Shown: one piece after another, positions 13,424 to 25,583 of the stretch
Layout of the letters: every line of letters begins with the position of its first letter
Numbering within the stretch: the stretch's first letter is position 1
NCBI GenBank assembly: GCA_027943335.1
Contig: BSBK01006348.1
Location: forward strand, 116,001-180,000
From: Chamaecyparis obtusa
Lineage: Eukaryota > Streptophyta > Pinopsida > Cupressales > Cupressaceae
Direction of reading: 5' to 3'
DNA: 64,000 nt
The notes under the pieces: model-generated
The model's input: only the letters and a program-made list of their open reading frames with translations
What the model was told of the DNA's origin: nothing
Database searches by the model: none
Program-made: the position numbers and the translations under genes

Positions 13424-14500
13424 CTAACCCTCAAAGAAAAGCTTGAGGTGTATTCCATTAACTGGAATTTGCAATTCCTCCCCTTCAGTTATGGACAACT
13501 GAAAAGCATTGTTGTCCTTACAGGCTGTTATAACAAAAGGGCCTGACCAAAAATGATCAAATTTATCATGCTGCCCTGGCCTGCTCTTTAGCACATCCCA
13601 CTTGAGTACTAAATCTCCTTCCTTAAATTCTCTAAACTTAGCTTTCCTATCAAAAGATCTTTTAGTTTGTGCTTGCTTAAGTTCCATTGTGTCCAATGCT
13701 TTTCTCCTTTCTTCTTCAAGTTGTAGTAAATCAACATACCTTAGTTTCAAGGGATCTTTTTCTTCAAATAATAACATTTGATAAGCTAGTTGCAAGGCTG
13801 GAAATTCTGTGGAAACTAGCAATTTGGCCTCTTTACCATAAACTAGGACATAAGGGGAATTCCCAATTACCTGTTTAGGTGTAATCCTATCCAACCATAA
13901 GGCTACCTTTAATTTAGAATGCCAATCTCTCTTATTTTCCCGCAGAGTCTTTTTGATAATTCTAATTAGATTTTTATTTATAGATTTTGCAAGACCATTA
14001 CCCTAAGGATAATAGTTAGAAAAAGTGTTTAAATAAATCTCATTCTTCATAGCCCATTCTATAATAGTTAGACCAATGAAAGCTATAGCATTGTCAAAAA
14101 TAATTGATTGAGGAACTCCAAACCTGGTTGTAATATCTTCATAAAAATTTAACACCGCAGATCTAGTAGCCTCTTTTAGTGCAATAGCTTCAGTCCATCT
14201 CGTAAAATAATCAGTAGCAATCAAAATCCATTTATGACCTACACTAGAATTAGGATTGATAGGACCAATAAAGTCCATACCCCACTTAGCAAATGGTTGA
14301 TCGACCACAATTGGTTTTAATGGCAATGCTGCCAACCTTTGTTTACCTACAAATATTGCACATTTCTAACATTTTTTGGCCCAAACATGAGCATCCTTAA
14401 ATAAATCAGGCCAATGATAGCCTGCCCTTAGTATTTTCTAGGCTATAGTTTTAGGACTGAAATGTCCTCCACAAGATCCATCATGAAACTCAGATAAAAT
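13424..14500 (-). pseudogene. Integrase of element G, broken by stops
   Basis: Joins element cDNA to chromosomal DNA. The zinc-binding N-terminus is visible at about 14480-14350 (GGHFSP ... GYHW ... AKKC, then C after a stop). The catalytic core begins WGMDFIGP near 14285 with the first Asp, followed by IIFDN (second Asp) and a Glu in MKNEIYL. The C-terminal part (13894-13424) has LVYGKEA, FKEGDLVL and FWSGPFVI, typical of gypsy integrases. It is in one frame with RT and RNase H. Stops lie before KILRAGY, between the two zinc cysteines, and after SNYYP, where Gln is the family residue. Not functional as it stands. Confidence 0.9.
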
Positions 14501-14739
14501 TCTGCCTTGATCTAGTGAATCAATACATTTAAGAAACATTCCAGAATAATCTTTTCTATATAGAACACCATCAATAAGAACATAAGGAATAGATTGTAAC
14601 CTGTAGTATCTCCTTTTTGCCTTATCAAGATTATTTGGGCACTGCCCAATTTGTAAGAATTTGGTCATATCTGACAACCAAGTCATAGGATCATTGAATA
14701 ATATAATATCACCTTGTAAATTTTTAGATTCTTTAGAAA

Positions 14740-15200
14740 CTTCAAACTATTCTTCCTCTTCTGCCATTTGAGCATAAAGGCCCTTGCCTCTAATCAGCTT
14801 AGTCACATGAATCTGTACATCATACTCCATAATCCTTGTTATCCAACCAGCCCTCTTTTCATTAACATCCTTGTTTAGCAAAAAATATTTGATGCTAGGA
14901 TGAGCAACCATTAAGTACACTTTATTTCTGGCAATTAAATGATTAAACTTCTTCAAAGCTTTAATAACAGCTAGTACATGCTTTTCAATAAAAGTGTACC
15001 TTTTCTCATAGTCATCCATACCTTTTCTGAAAAAAGCAACTGGCTGCTCTTGTTTTTCATCATTCCTTTGAACCAGTATTGCTAAAATGGTGTCGGAACC
15101 ACCATAGGCATACAAAATAAAATCTTTATTAAAATCAGGATTAACAAGAGTAGGGGCTGAAGACAAAGCCTGTTTTATCAGTTCAAAATTCTTTTTTCCT
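14740..15200 (-). pseudogene. RNase H domain following RT in element G
   Basis: The Tat-type RNase H attached to RT degrades RNA in the RNA:DNA hybrid. It is recognised by the order FILYAYGGSD, QPVAFFRKG, YTFIEKHVLAVIKALK, GWITRIMEYD and KLIRGKGL. The family normally has an Ala-Ser-Asp type motif where this copy has GGSD, so the first acidic site may be altered. A TAG near 15208 falls where a Trp (TGG) is usual, and another follows EEEE near 14746. Frame is shared with RT. Confidence 0.85.
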
Positions 15201-16309
15201 TCATCAGTCTAGCTGAAAGGAATATCCTTTTTAAGCATTGTAGTCAATGGTTTTAATAGGTTTGTAATATCAAGGATAAACCTCCTTACAAAATTAATTC
15301 TCCCAATAAAACTCTGCAATCCTTTCTTGTGTTTAGGCAATGAAAACTCAAGAATTGCATGAATTCTTTCAAGATCTATTGTGGTTCTCTCCTTAGACAC
15401 CTGATATCCTAAGAGTTTTCCCTCATGAACTACAAACATAGATTTCTTAGGATTTAAAGAAATTATGAATTCTCTACATCTTTGTAATATCTGTCTCAAA
15501 TGATCAATGTGCTGATTTGCAACCTTTTTGTAAATTATCACATCATCTAGGTATACTAGAACAAACTTATACATTAAATTCTTGAAAGCCATGTCCATTT
15601 CTTTTTGAAAAGTAGCTCCAGCATTTGATAGCACAAATGGCATTCTTCTGTAAGCCATGGTACCCCATTTAGTTGTAAAAGCTATTTTAAATTGATCAGA
15701 TTCTTTGACTAAAATCTGGTTGTAACCAAAATATCCATCCAAGAGTGAGAATCTCTTAGAACCTGAAACATATTGTAAAATCTATTCCATAGAAGGAAGA
15801 GGGTGTCTATCTTTCATAGATGCCCTATTAAGGTCTCTAAAGTCTACATAAAGTCTTATCTCTCCATTCTTCTTCCTTACTGGAACTAAGTTAGAAACCC
15901 AAGATGTGTGCTTAATAGGAAATATGATACCACCATCTAAAAGTTTTCTCAGCTCTTTTAACATTAATGGCTCTAATTTAGGGTTTATAGGCATTTTCCT
16001 TTGTCTAATTGGCCTAGCATTAGGCTCCAATTCTACAGTATGCTAGGTTAATTGGGGATCAAAACCCTTCAAATCAAAGTAATCCCATGCAAAAACATCA
16101 TTATATTCTCTAAAAAGATCAATAAACAGTTCTTTTTCTTCAGGAGAATTTATTTTACCAACCTTCAACCGCTTGTCTTTGAAAATTTCCACTTCTTCAT
16201 AATGATCTTCTTTATTCAACAAGCTAGTTTTACCCTTCCTAAACTGATCATTAGAATTAAAAAATGATTCCAAGTTGACTAATCCTTTTGGAAGCTTATT
16301 GGGTTTCAA
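15200..16309 (-). pseudogene. Reverse transcriptase of element G
   Basis: Copies element RNA to DNA. Visible in order: FAWDYFDLKG, PIRQRKMPINP, RKKNGEIRLYVDFRDLN, HPLPSME, LLDGYFGYNQI, AFTTKWGTMAYRRMPFVLSN, and the catalytic YLDD in VLVYLDDVII near 15542-15566. These are standard Ty3/gypsy RT blocks 1-7. Stops at about 16042 and 15781 interrupt one continuous frame. This frame runs from 17302 to 13424 with no frameshift. Confidence 0.93.
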
Positions 16310-16519
16310 CTAAATAATTTGGTCTTCCATTTGCTAAATGTTTTTGTTATCTCTTGAAGTTGAAAAACCATCTATTTCTGTCAAAAAACTTAAGATATGT
16401 TCATTAGTATTGAAAACTTTCCAATAAGTATCATTATCCAGAATGGATGGCCTAACAATTATCTTAATATGTGACTAGTCTGAAATCAGTCCTTTATTTT
16501 CCGTTATTGCAATATGAGC

Positions 16520-16915
16520 ACCAATACCAGCCAGCCTATCAGCATGCTAATTTTCCCTTCTAGGAATTGAAATCAAGTTGAAAGCATCAAATTCATCTAG
16601 AATATCAGAAAATCTAGATTTATACATCTTAAGCAGATCATTTTTAATAGTATTGATGCCTCTCACATGCTTAACAATAAGCTCACTATCACCAAATGCT
16701 CACAAACACTTAATACCTCTCAATCTTACCCACACTAATCCCTGAATCAAACTCTCATATTCAGCCACATTGTTAGAACAAGGAAAGGACAACTTAAAAG
16801 CAGCATAAAATTTATCATCATCAGGTGATACCAGCATAACCCCTACACCAACTCCATCCTTATTCCTTGAACCATCAAAATACAAATCCCAAAGCTGGTT
16901 AGACACATCAGATTC
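16520..16915 (-). pseudogene. Extra (archaeal-type) RNase H upstream of RT
   Basis: WDLYFDGS near 16870-16895, NNVAEYESLIQGL near 16755-16790, AFGDSELIVKHV near 16665-16697 and HADRLAG near 16530-16550 supply the four acidic positions (D, E, D, D) of a type I RNase H. The text resembles the second RNase H of Tat elements rather than the RT-linked one, which is separately present at 14740-15200. Its place, between protease and RT, is unusual to me. Two stops break it, a TGA where CGA would fit (about 16698) and a TAG before HADRL. Confidence 0.85.
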
Positions 16916-17264
16916 AAATTCTGGATCTTTTATCAAATTAGGCACAACTAAATCAGATTCTAAAATCATGTAGTTTCCAAAACCAACATCAAACATGTCA
17001 TCATTATGTTCATTCCTAGTAGCCCATTCATTTAGAACAATATCTAGATATGCTTCAGTTTGAGTATTATACACTGAATAATTAGGTATTTCATGTTGAT
17101 CCATGATCACACAACTCTCATTAATAGGACTTGGATTATAAGGCTCTATGTGATTTTTGGCCAGTGATTCTGATTTTATGGTTACCTTAGTACCATATCT
17201 AGTTTTGAAGTACAAATGTGACCAATTTGATGAAAAATAGCCATCTATTTTGGCTGTGAAATCT

Positions 17265-17870
17265 CTAGACAAACATGAAATATGTTGGTAAATCAATAAC
17301 ATATATGTCTTGTGGAATTGAAAAATTTGGGCAGGAATGCAGGGTCAAACTTGCATTTTTAATAACTCCTAAAGTCTTAACAGAAGTTCCGTCAAGTTGG
17401 ACCACACCCTTCTCAAGAGGCTCATATTTTAAGTTCAGCAAATCTGCTACTTTCTTAGGCATGACAGTACTAGTTGCACCACTATCAATCATACAATTAT
17501 GAACTAATTTATTTCCAATAATCAAGGAGACATAAAAAGGAGGAGGCTTTTCATTTTTAGATTTCTTACCTTCCTTTTTTGATGGCTTTTGTACATTTGA
17601 CAGTTTCTTATCAGTAGTTACTGTTGTTTTTTCTATATTTGTAGCCTTCTTGACTTTTGGTATGACTGGCTGCTGAACTTTAACAGGCTTTTTCTCTTCT
17701 TTTGATGGCTTTTCTTGAACCTTAGGAGGCTTAGAGTTAGTCATGACCACACTTGGTGACTGCTATACTATTTTCTATGAATTAATTTCTAGCTTGGACA
17801 ACTCTTCTTTCAAAATCTCAATCTGTACTGGAATAGATAGAGTTTCCCATGCAACAAAGTAACATTTGTT
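17265..17870 (-). pseudogene. Protease of element G with Lys/Pro-rich leader
   Basis: Aspartic protease that would cut the Gag-Pol precursor. The active-site motif IDSGA lies at 17476-17490, followed by TSTVMPKKVADLL and ENS-like hydrophobic turns ending ...DIYVIDLP. Upstream is a basic Lys/Pro/Val linker (about 17580-17745). It is in a different frame from both gag and the RT-containing frame. The switch to the pol frame occurs around 17290, and one from gag around 17860. Whether either was a programmed frameshift cannot be told from one copy. Confidence 0.85.
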
Positions 17871-19725
17871 TTTTTCATTGTATCAACAATATTGAATGGA
17901 GTAGTAAATTGTACCTTATGTGATGATCTAGGAGAACTTTGATCAGCATTCCTTTGAGTTTGATCTTTATTAGTGGAAACTGACAGATTTTTTAAAATAG
18001 AAACTGGTGGAGAAGAAACATTCCCAGTAGATTGATCTGCTTCAAGGGCTCTCTTTTTTGCTCTTGTATTTTTTGCAATTGATGAATCTTCATTAAGTTC
18101 ACAAAATTCTTCCTCTTGCTAGTTTAAGAATCCAGTATCTATAGCACTTTGGTCTGGTTGATTTTGGACCTCTTCAACAGACACATTCTACTATGAATTC
18201 ATTATATTTTGTACCATAAGAGCTTGATTAAGAATTCCATTAGAACATGTAGACTGATCATGTGGCTCATTGCATGGAAAACACCAATCAGTAGCGATGT
18301 TATTCTGAGTAGGCACAATATCCCTAACAGTATTAAGAGGTGCTGGATTATACTGTCTATTTGGTCTCGTATTCCAATTCTACCTATTTACATTAGTATT
18401 TCCTTGAAATTGCTGCCTAGTAGCCTAAAAATTAGGTTGGCTAAGATATTGTGAAGAAGAACCATCAAACTGATTTTGAATAGCAGGGTTTGCCTGAGCT
18501 TGATTCCTCTTAAGGGCCACTAAATCATTACCAAAAGATTGCAGCAAACTTTCAATTTTTTGCTGACTGTCCTTAATAGTCTGTAATTCATTCAGAGGAG
18601 CTGTAGGAGCTATTTTTGAAGGTTTATAAGATGGGACAACAGATAATGGTGGAACTACCAATGGCATATTAGACTATATATTAGGAAAGAAAGGCATAGG
18701 AGGCCTAGGAGCTATCTTTCCTACCTAGATAAGACTATTCTCTGCCCTAATAGCAGTATCAAAAGCTTGAGGTAAAGTATTACCTCCCATAGATTGAATC
18801 ATTATAGAGATATCACTATTCAAACTCTTCAAATAATATAAAAATGCATATTCAGCTGAAGGTCTTACTGTAACAAGGATCCGATTCCAAGTCTTCTGAA
18901 AATGAAGATTAAAATCACTCATCTCCTCTTGTGGGGCTCTCTTGATTGTAGTTAATTGTTCCACAAGAGATAATTTATCAAATTTGTCCTCAAAAAATTT
19001 AAATAACCTTTCACCTAGGGCATCCCAAGTAGCAATAGAATCCACTGGGAGGGTTTTGAACCAGTGAAGGGCTTTACCCTTGAGTGAGGTAGACAATAGC
19101 TTCAAAGCTACATCTTCTTCTGTAACATGATGAACATTGCAAAGAGTTGCAACATCTCTGATGTGTTCAATGGTTGTTACTGGTCCTTCTCTTGTAAATG
19201 ATGCAAGCCTTTAAGAGAAGCTAATGGAACATTATTATGATTTGCAATCCTCAAAGGATTGCCTTGATTGAATGTAACAAATGGAAAATTCCTAGCCATT
19301 GCTTGATGTGGAGGAGCTTGCTGCTGAATAGCTGGTGTAACAAAAGGTTGAGTAGGCTGAACTACCTGCCTTTGATAAGTCTTTAGATTCTGGGGACTTA
19401 CTACAGTACCACTTACAGAAGCTCTGAGAACAACATTATCTATAGATAAATTTTCAATACTTGGAAATTTTGATCTAGTATGATTAGGAACGTCTAGATC
19501 TTCAGGAAGATTGAGCTCCTCAATGATAACGTCAAGTTCTTCTCAATTTGCAGCTTGCTTTTCAAAAATAGGATTATCAAATGATGAGAAATCTGAATTC
19601 AAAGAAGTACCTCTTGGATCATGCGATGTTCTTCCACCTCTAGATGATCTTCCTCCCCTTCTGCTTGGTTGTAATTCTTGATACACGAAACCCTCCTTAT
19701 TTGATCTCGTTGGAGTTCTGCTCAT
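17871..19725 (-). pseudogene. Gag of element G
   Basis: Structural protein that packages the RNA. The start chosen is the ATG at 19725, 79 bases past the PBS. An Arg/Gly-rich segment (RRGGRSSRGGR) follows. The capsid retrotransposon-gag region is at about 19190-18725 (GKALHWFKTLPV, WDALGERLFKFFEDKF). A zinc knuckle of the form C-x2-C-x3-H-x4-C (CFPCNEPHDQSTC) is at 18245-18286. The frame shifts near 19205. In-frame stops include a TGA at 19540 and TAGs near 18722, 18673, 18422, 18382, 18190 (two together) and 18120. Confidence 0.88.
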
Positions 19726-19803
19726 TAAAATCTACACTTAGAGCTGCAACTGAAATTTGAAACAACCATAAATCTAACAGCTCAAAACTGAGAAGCAGTT
19801 CAT

Positions 19804-19822
19804 AGTCCCACCGGGTGTGCCA
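19804..19822 (-). promoter_or_regulatory. Element G primer-binding site
   Basis: Minus-strand TGGCACACCCGGTGGGACT begins a few bases after the 5' LTR end and starts with TGG, the complement of a tRNA 3' CCA. The same motif with two changes follows the LTR of N1. I do not name the tRNA without a search. Confidence 0.8.
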
Positions 19823-19827
19823 AAAAC

Positions 19828-22800
19828 TATTCAGGCTTAGAATTGTCACCCTAAATTAGGCATTAGGGAAAAACAACAATTCTATCTTGACAATGGAAAC
19901 CTCCTTGAGCTGTGGGTAGACTCTGAATAAGAAGGAATCTCTAAATTCTAGGCTGGTTCCTATAAAATATGGAATATCACTTTCCTGATCTGCAATTTGT
20001 TGGGAAAAGGGAAAATAATACTATAACTAAAAGATTAGGGTGATACACCAAGAAATATTTCAGACTTTGCAAAAAGATGAAAACATCAATCCTAACTCAT
20101 AAATGAAGATCTTAACTCTCTGAATCTCTGCTCAACATATAGGTTAACAAAGGCATGCTATTAGGGTTTTACCACAAATAGCTTGGATAATTAACAAACA
20201 TACATTTCTCATACAAGGTCTTGGAGAAATTGATTATCTTGAGAAGGAACAGAAATCTACTCACTTCCTTTAGATAATAAATAATTTAACACTTGTTAGA
20301 AAAGATGAAAACAGGATCCAATATCAAAACAACTTCACAAATATGAGTCAAAATATTTGGTTCATTCCATCTAAAATCTGACAAAAACAATTACAAAATG
20401 GCCTTCAAAGCACTTAGGAACAATGTGTTCACTATATGCCCTCTCTCCAAAATCTACAACCCTCAATTGATCATCCAAAAACAATTTTATATCTAGCCCT
20501 AGCTTCAAATCCGAAAATCTAAATTCCCCAAAAACACCCTAAAAATGGCCAAAAACATGCCAATAACTAAGCCTATGAAAACTCCACTCTAAGTGCCCCT
20601 TAAATATTGGCTTATATTAAGGACTTTACCCTTTTACATTTTCTTTCCAATATTTAAAAATATACTTAATATTAGATAAAATCTAATATCAAATAATCTA
20701 ATTTTCAACTCCTAACCTAGATAAAAATCTATAAATGTGAAACATGCAAAGTAGAGAAATTCGACATGACTATTCAATCCACTTGTAATGCAATGCAAAA
20801 AAATGAGGAGATGAATATGTGAGGTGGCACTATGAATAGTTTTCGAGGCTCTGCAGGAAAAAGACATATGCATTGATGGCATTGAATATCGCTCATCTTG
20901 TGAACTCCAAACTTAGTTATGCTCATTTTGATCTCAACACTTGTGCTTATTTCATTCTTCACAAATAATTTTTAGGGAAAATAACACCCTAACTTGTAGG
21001 TAAAGTCTTCGAAAACTTTTGATGAAGCTTAGTTTGACAGTGAAAGAACCCTACTGTTGAACTCGAGCCTACTGTTATACTGGAGATCACTGTCATTCTT
21101 CACTGATGTGCATCCCAAACAGAGAACTCAGCATTGAATACAAACTCGGGTTCACTAAACTGTAAGTTTATTTTCAAACTCTCTGTTTATTTATTAGGAA
21201 TTTGTTTTTTTATTCAAAGTTGCTTTCAAAACACAGGTTATGCATGCAAGTTGTAGTTGTAACTGGTATATATCTCATCTTTGTTTCTATCTATAAGTCG
21301 TAAGCTTCACTTTGCTAAGAGTTTCTCTTTTTTGTGTCTTCAAGCCATAAGCTTCAAGTCTATTTTGTATAATAGTCTAATGACTAGTGACCTCTTGTAC
21401 TTTGCTTCTATTTGTAAGCTGTAAGCTTCATACTATGAACCATGACCTATGTTGTTTTATTCTGCTTCTTTTATGAGTTCAAACTATGAGCTTGAACTAT
21501 GATTGATTGCAGTCATGGCTTTAGGACTGGTGTAACCTTTTCTACTTGAAAATAAAGCCACGACTGCATTCTGTGGTACCATTCCAAACCTTAGATTTGA
21601 TTGAGATTCTGCTAACATATATGGTTGAGCTTGTAATAATGATTCTTTTGTAAGAACTCGAGCTTCCTAATCTAGAACTCACGGGTTGAATAACTGTTTT
21701 CATTTTTAACTCACGGCTGTGAGTAGATGCTTAACATTTGATTTAGAACTTGTTCAAACTTGTCATATAACCAAGAATGACTTGGCTTTGACTGAGAGCT
21801 CACTGATATTGTATATAATGAAAACTAGCAGCTTTGAATACTTGTACTTGAAAGTTGGCAAACATTGCTCGAGCCTTTTGACTAGTGAACATTTCATACT
21901 TTCCACTATTGTAACATGAAGCTTATTTGATCTTGCTGAAGCCATGATCTTGCAATATTCTCTTGAGTCTATAGATGTGCTTGACTGGTAGACATATAAC
22001 ATTCTCTATTGTACATGAAGCTTGCTTTGCACACCTATCCATTCATCACACTGGTATGAACTTTGAATTACTGTCTATAGTGACTTCATTAAATCTAGTC
22101 TTTTGCTCAACATATAACTGTGATAATAATGAAAACCAGAAATCTTGACAGGGAATTTTGAACATAACAGATGAATACTCTTTTTCTAACAAGCTTTATG
22201 AAAGCACTATTGGAGTCATTTTCCATTGCGCCAAAAGCTTGAACTGTCAATGCCCGATACAAATGCCAGATTTAACCCGATCCACAGGAGGTGGTTAAGC
22301 CATGTCAAGAATCTCCAAGGAGGTACTGACCACCAAGTCAACAATCTCCCCCTCAGAACTGACCGAGCCTTTAGCACCCACTGAAGGGAGACTGAACCCA
22401 TGACCCAAGGCTCTGATACTAATTGTTGGAATCATTTGTTGTTGCACCAAAAGCTTGAACTGTCAATATCTGATACGAATGCCAAATTTAACCCGATCCA
22501 CAGGAGGCGATTAAGCCATGTCATGAATCTCCGAGTAGGTGCTAACCACCAAGTCAACAAACACTCTGTATAAAACAAAGAGTAACTAGAAATTGATTTA
22601 AAAGATTTCTATAGTTTGTACATAAACTTTGATTAAATTATTCAAACTGTTTCATTCTACTGATCTAAAATGAACCTGTGTAATCAACAACAGTAAATTT
22701 GATGAATTGGTGGACTCATTCCTTTGCAAACCATATATTATGAGCTCGGTAATGATAGACAGTTGCTCTAGGAAACCATGAAACACCTCTAATGATTTAC

Positions 22801-24250
22801 TAAAGTTGTAAGGTTATGATTGAAAAATGTTAAAAGATATAATCAATTATAAATAAAACTATCGTATCTTTCACTCATAACCTTCACAAACCTTAGAAGG
22901 TGATTATGACTGAGAGATGCTCAAGAATAATCATTATTCATTCCACAGCAGATAAGTATCTTTCTCCTTTATGATATTCCTTTGTTAGTTGTACATACTC
23001 TGTTCCAGTTTATACATATTTTATACTTTCTATTCAGCTTGCATCCTGTAGCTTTGTCCACTATATACAATTCTCACTTATGTTGAGTCTACACTTAATA
23101 TGATAAGTACAACAAGATGAAAATGTCTGTTCACTATTAATGAAGTTTGAGCATGGGCTCATGACATTCAAAAACACTAGAATGTTAACTAATGAGGTTC
23201 AAACATGGGTTCATGACACTCGATAAAAACAAACTGTAAACATTTTATCATTTTATGGATCAATCTTGAGGCACTCTTTCTGTATTCAGCAACAAATATG
23301 TTTATAGCTTGAAAATGTACTTTTGAAACAATGAGGACATATTATACTAGTATTTATGTAGCACCATTTGTATCTTGAACTTGAAAGTTGGCAATCATAG
23401 GCACTTCTTGTAACACTCTTATTATGGGAATCCAGCTTGATCTACATCTTTGACAATGACTAAATGTGAAAACCAGTCAGCTATTATCTGCAAAATTATC
23501 TGTTAAGCTCTCAAATAACATCATTATGAAATACATTATCTAAAAAAAGGTTTCTCAATTTGAAACATACTAAGTCCCTTTAATTCAGACACCTAATTAA
23601 TAAAAAGAACAACACACACCACAATGATCATTAGTAGTAAAAGGTTTCATGTCAGAAACAAGTCCCTTTAACACTACTTTGCAGTGAGTGTCAGTGTACA
23701 TTTCCTTATTTCATTTAATTTTCTAGATTGATATGCAGTATTGAAAACTTGATTGCTACAGTATGTTATTTGTTTCTCATGTATTTCTTAGATCCAATAG
23801 GATCTAACCATATTTTCCTTTCTTATGCAGATATGAAACCCTAAAGACCTAGATGCAGATGGAGACTCGGACTATGAAGACCTAAATGCAGAAACCTAGC
23901 AGACAACCAACTAACACAAACCAATACAAAAGGAAATGCATGGGACCCCTATTCCATACTTTAATCTTTCTTTCAATTCTGCAATTTACTCTACTTATTG
24001 ATGAAACATGAAACAAGAAAGGACATTTGTATATCACATTCAGTTTGAAAGCAAAATTGTAATGATTACCTATGAATTTTGGAATTTTTGGAATAATAAT
24101 CAATACTTAGAGTACAATAATGACATCTAGAATGAATGCAATAATGACATGTAAACTAACAAAACCTGTAAGGTAGTGTTAATTAGACAAACAAATGCCA
24201 CCTTTTCCTACTAATGCTTATTGTATTGTATGTTGTATTTTTTAGTAACA
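19828..24250 (-). repeat. Element G 5' LTR (right copy)
   Basis: 4423 bp including the 352 bp TRIM. On the plus strand it begins TATTCAGGC, a G-to-A change from the expected TGTTCAGGC, and ends TTTAGTAACA. It would hold the promoter for minus-strand transcription. I could not fix a TATA box with confidence. Confidence 0.92.
22208..22559 (-). mobile_element. TRIM (miniature LTR element) in the 5' LTR of G
   Basis: 352 bp, absent from the other G LTR. It has two 136 bp direct repeats (22208-22343 and 22424-22559) around an 80 bp centre. TSD is agcac (22203-22207) and aacac (22560-22564), one mismatch. On the minus strand the centre begins with a site close to the initiator-Met PBS (TAGTATCAGAGCC, expected TGG...) and ends with a purine tract tgagggggagat before the next LTR. 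The left repeat starts TATTGG instead of TGTTGG. No coding capacity, so it depends on another element's enzymes. Confidence 0.9.
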
Positions 24251-24255
24251 GTATC

Positions 24256-25583
24256 AAAGTCCCTACAACATGACCACTGTTATCAACTCACTTGATTGCA
24301 TTTTTACATTTTAATTATTTTTTCATATTGCACAGTCACTTAGCACTTGAATAACATTCTAAAAATTACTAGCACAAATTACCAGGCTTTAAAAGTAATC
24401 TCTCTCAATGGTGAAATTTTTAAATCATTGCAATAAGGTATAAAATGTTTGTTTGTTATCAATGAAGTTCGAGCATGGGCTTGTGACACTCAAAGATACA
24501 TGTTGTAGAACATTTTATGACACTTCTCTTTGTAATAACCAAAAAATAGTGACATTACTTGAATTTGTACCTCTTGAAATAGCAAAGACATTGTACCAAT
24601 ATTTGTAACTACATTTTGTGACTTGATCTTTGAATGCTTGCAATTTTGGCACCTCCTGTAGCACTTTGTCTTGAAATTCTAGCTTGATCTGCATCTCTTT
24701 CTAATGACCGAAAATGAAAACCAGTTAACTTTCTTTCTGCAAAAATAAACTGTTAAGCTCTCAAACAACATCATTTTGAAATGGTTAGATTAGTGAACAT
24801 AATAAACAATTTGTCAGTCAATTCTCAGACCATTATGTTCACTAATCTACCAAGGCATTGTATCATCTAAAAAAGGTTTCTTAGTTGAACATACTAAGTC
24901 CCTTTAATTCAAATATATGGTTAATAAAAAGGACAACATACACTAGAATGATCATAAATAGTAAAATATTTCATGTTTAGAGAAATAAGTCCCTTTCATA
25001 CTAGCTTGTAGTGAGTGTTAGTGTACATTTCCTTATTGCATTTAATTTTCCAGATTGATATGCAGATTTGAAAACTTGATTGAAATTGTACGTCATTTGT
25101 TTCTCATGCATTGCTTAGATCCAACAGGATCTAACAACACTTTCTCTTTTTTTATGCACATAAGAACCCTAAAGTCCTAAATGCAGATGAAGACTTGGAC
25201 TATGAAGACCCTAGGACCTGACACTTGGCAAACAACTAGCTAACAACAAACCAACACAAAGGCAATGCATGGGACCCCTATTCCATACTTTAATCTTTTC
25301 TTTCAATTCTACAAATTTACTCTACTTATTGATATGAAATATGAAACAAAGAAAGACATTTGTATACTACATTCAGTTTGAAAGCACAATGTAATGATCA
25401 TTTATGAATTTTGAAATTTTGGAAAAGTGATCAATACTTAGAGTACAATAATGGCATCTAGAATGAATGTAGTAATGACATGTAAATTAACAAAACCTGC
25501 AAGGTAGTATTAATTAGATAGAAAAATGTACAACCTTTTCCTATTTATGCTTATTGTGTTGCATGCTGTAATTTTGAGTAACA
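24256..25583 (-). mobile_element. Solo G-family LTR, last part
   Basis: Parallel to 12150-13229 and 23130-24250: 'gaagttcgagcatgggctt', 'catgggacccctattccata' and 'aaggtagt.ttaattaga' appear in the same order, with more substitutions and indels. Ends GAGTAACA at 25583, before TSD atcaa. Confidence 0.8.

Larger units (their letters stand above)
9194..24250 (-). mobile_element. Element G: full-length Tat-like Ty3/gypsy retrotransposon
   Basis: This is a 15,057 bp minus-strand element with perfect 5 bp TSD gtatc (9189-9193 and 24251-24255). Order on the minus strand: 5' LTR (24250-19828), PBS, gag, protease, extra RNase H, reverse transcriptase, RNase H, integrase, 3' LTR (13229-9194). The LTRs are over 4 kb. 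In the first ~215 bp I count 8 differences between them, so the insertion is not recent. Gag-pol is disabled by about 20 stop codons and two or three frameshifts. The RT and RNase H text is closest to the Tat/Ogre group of non-chromovirus gypsy elements. Confidence 0.93.
1489..25583 (-). mobile_element. Solo LTR of the G family (old copy), split into three parts
   Basis: The parts are 1489-1711, 6320-9193 and 24256-25583, about 4.4 kb when joined. It starts TGTTCAGGCTTAG like both LTRs of element G and ends GAGTAACA where G ends TAGTAACA. The flanks give a 5 bp TSD with one mismatch, gtcaa (1484-1488) and atcaa (25584-25588). No internal region is attached, so this is a solo LTR left by LTR-LTR recombination. 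It is visibly more diverged from the G LTRs than they are from each other. G itself and IR1 later inserted into it. Strand follows the orientation of G. Confidence 0.85.

Noticed and set aside
13424..17302. TAG readthrough or codon reassignment in element G
   Set aside because: Nuclear plant genes use TAG as stop, TGA occurs at Arg positions and one TAG at a Trp position, and two or three frameshifts also exist. Decay explains all.
10140..22002. Repeated small frames such as MKNEIST... and MASARSNKLHV... in both G LTRs as conserved genes
   Set aside because: Repetition follows from LTR identity. Frames are short and without start context or motifs.
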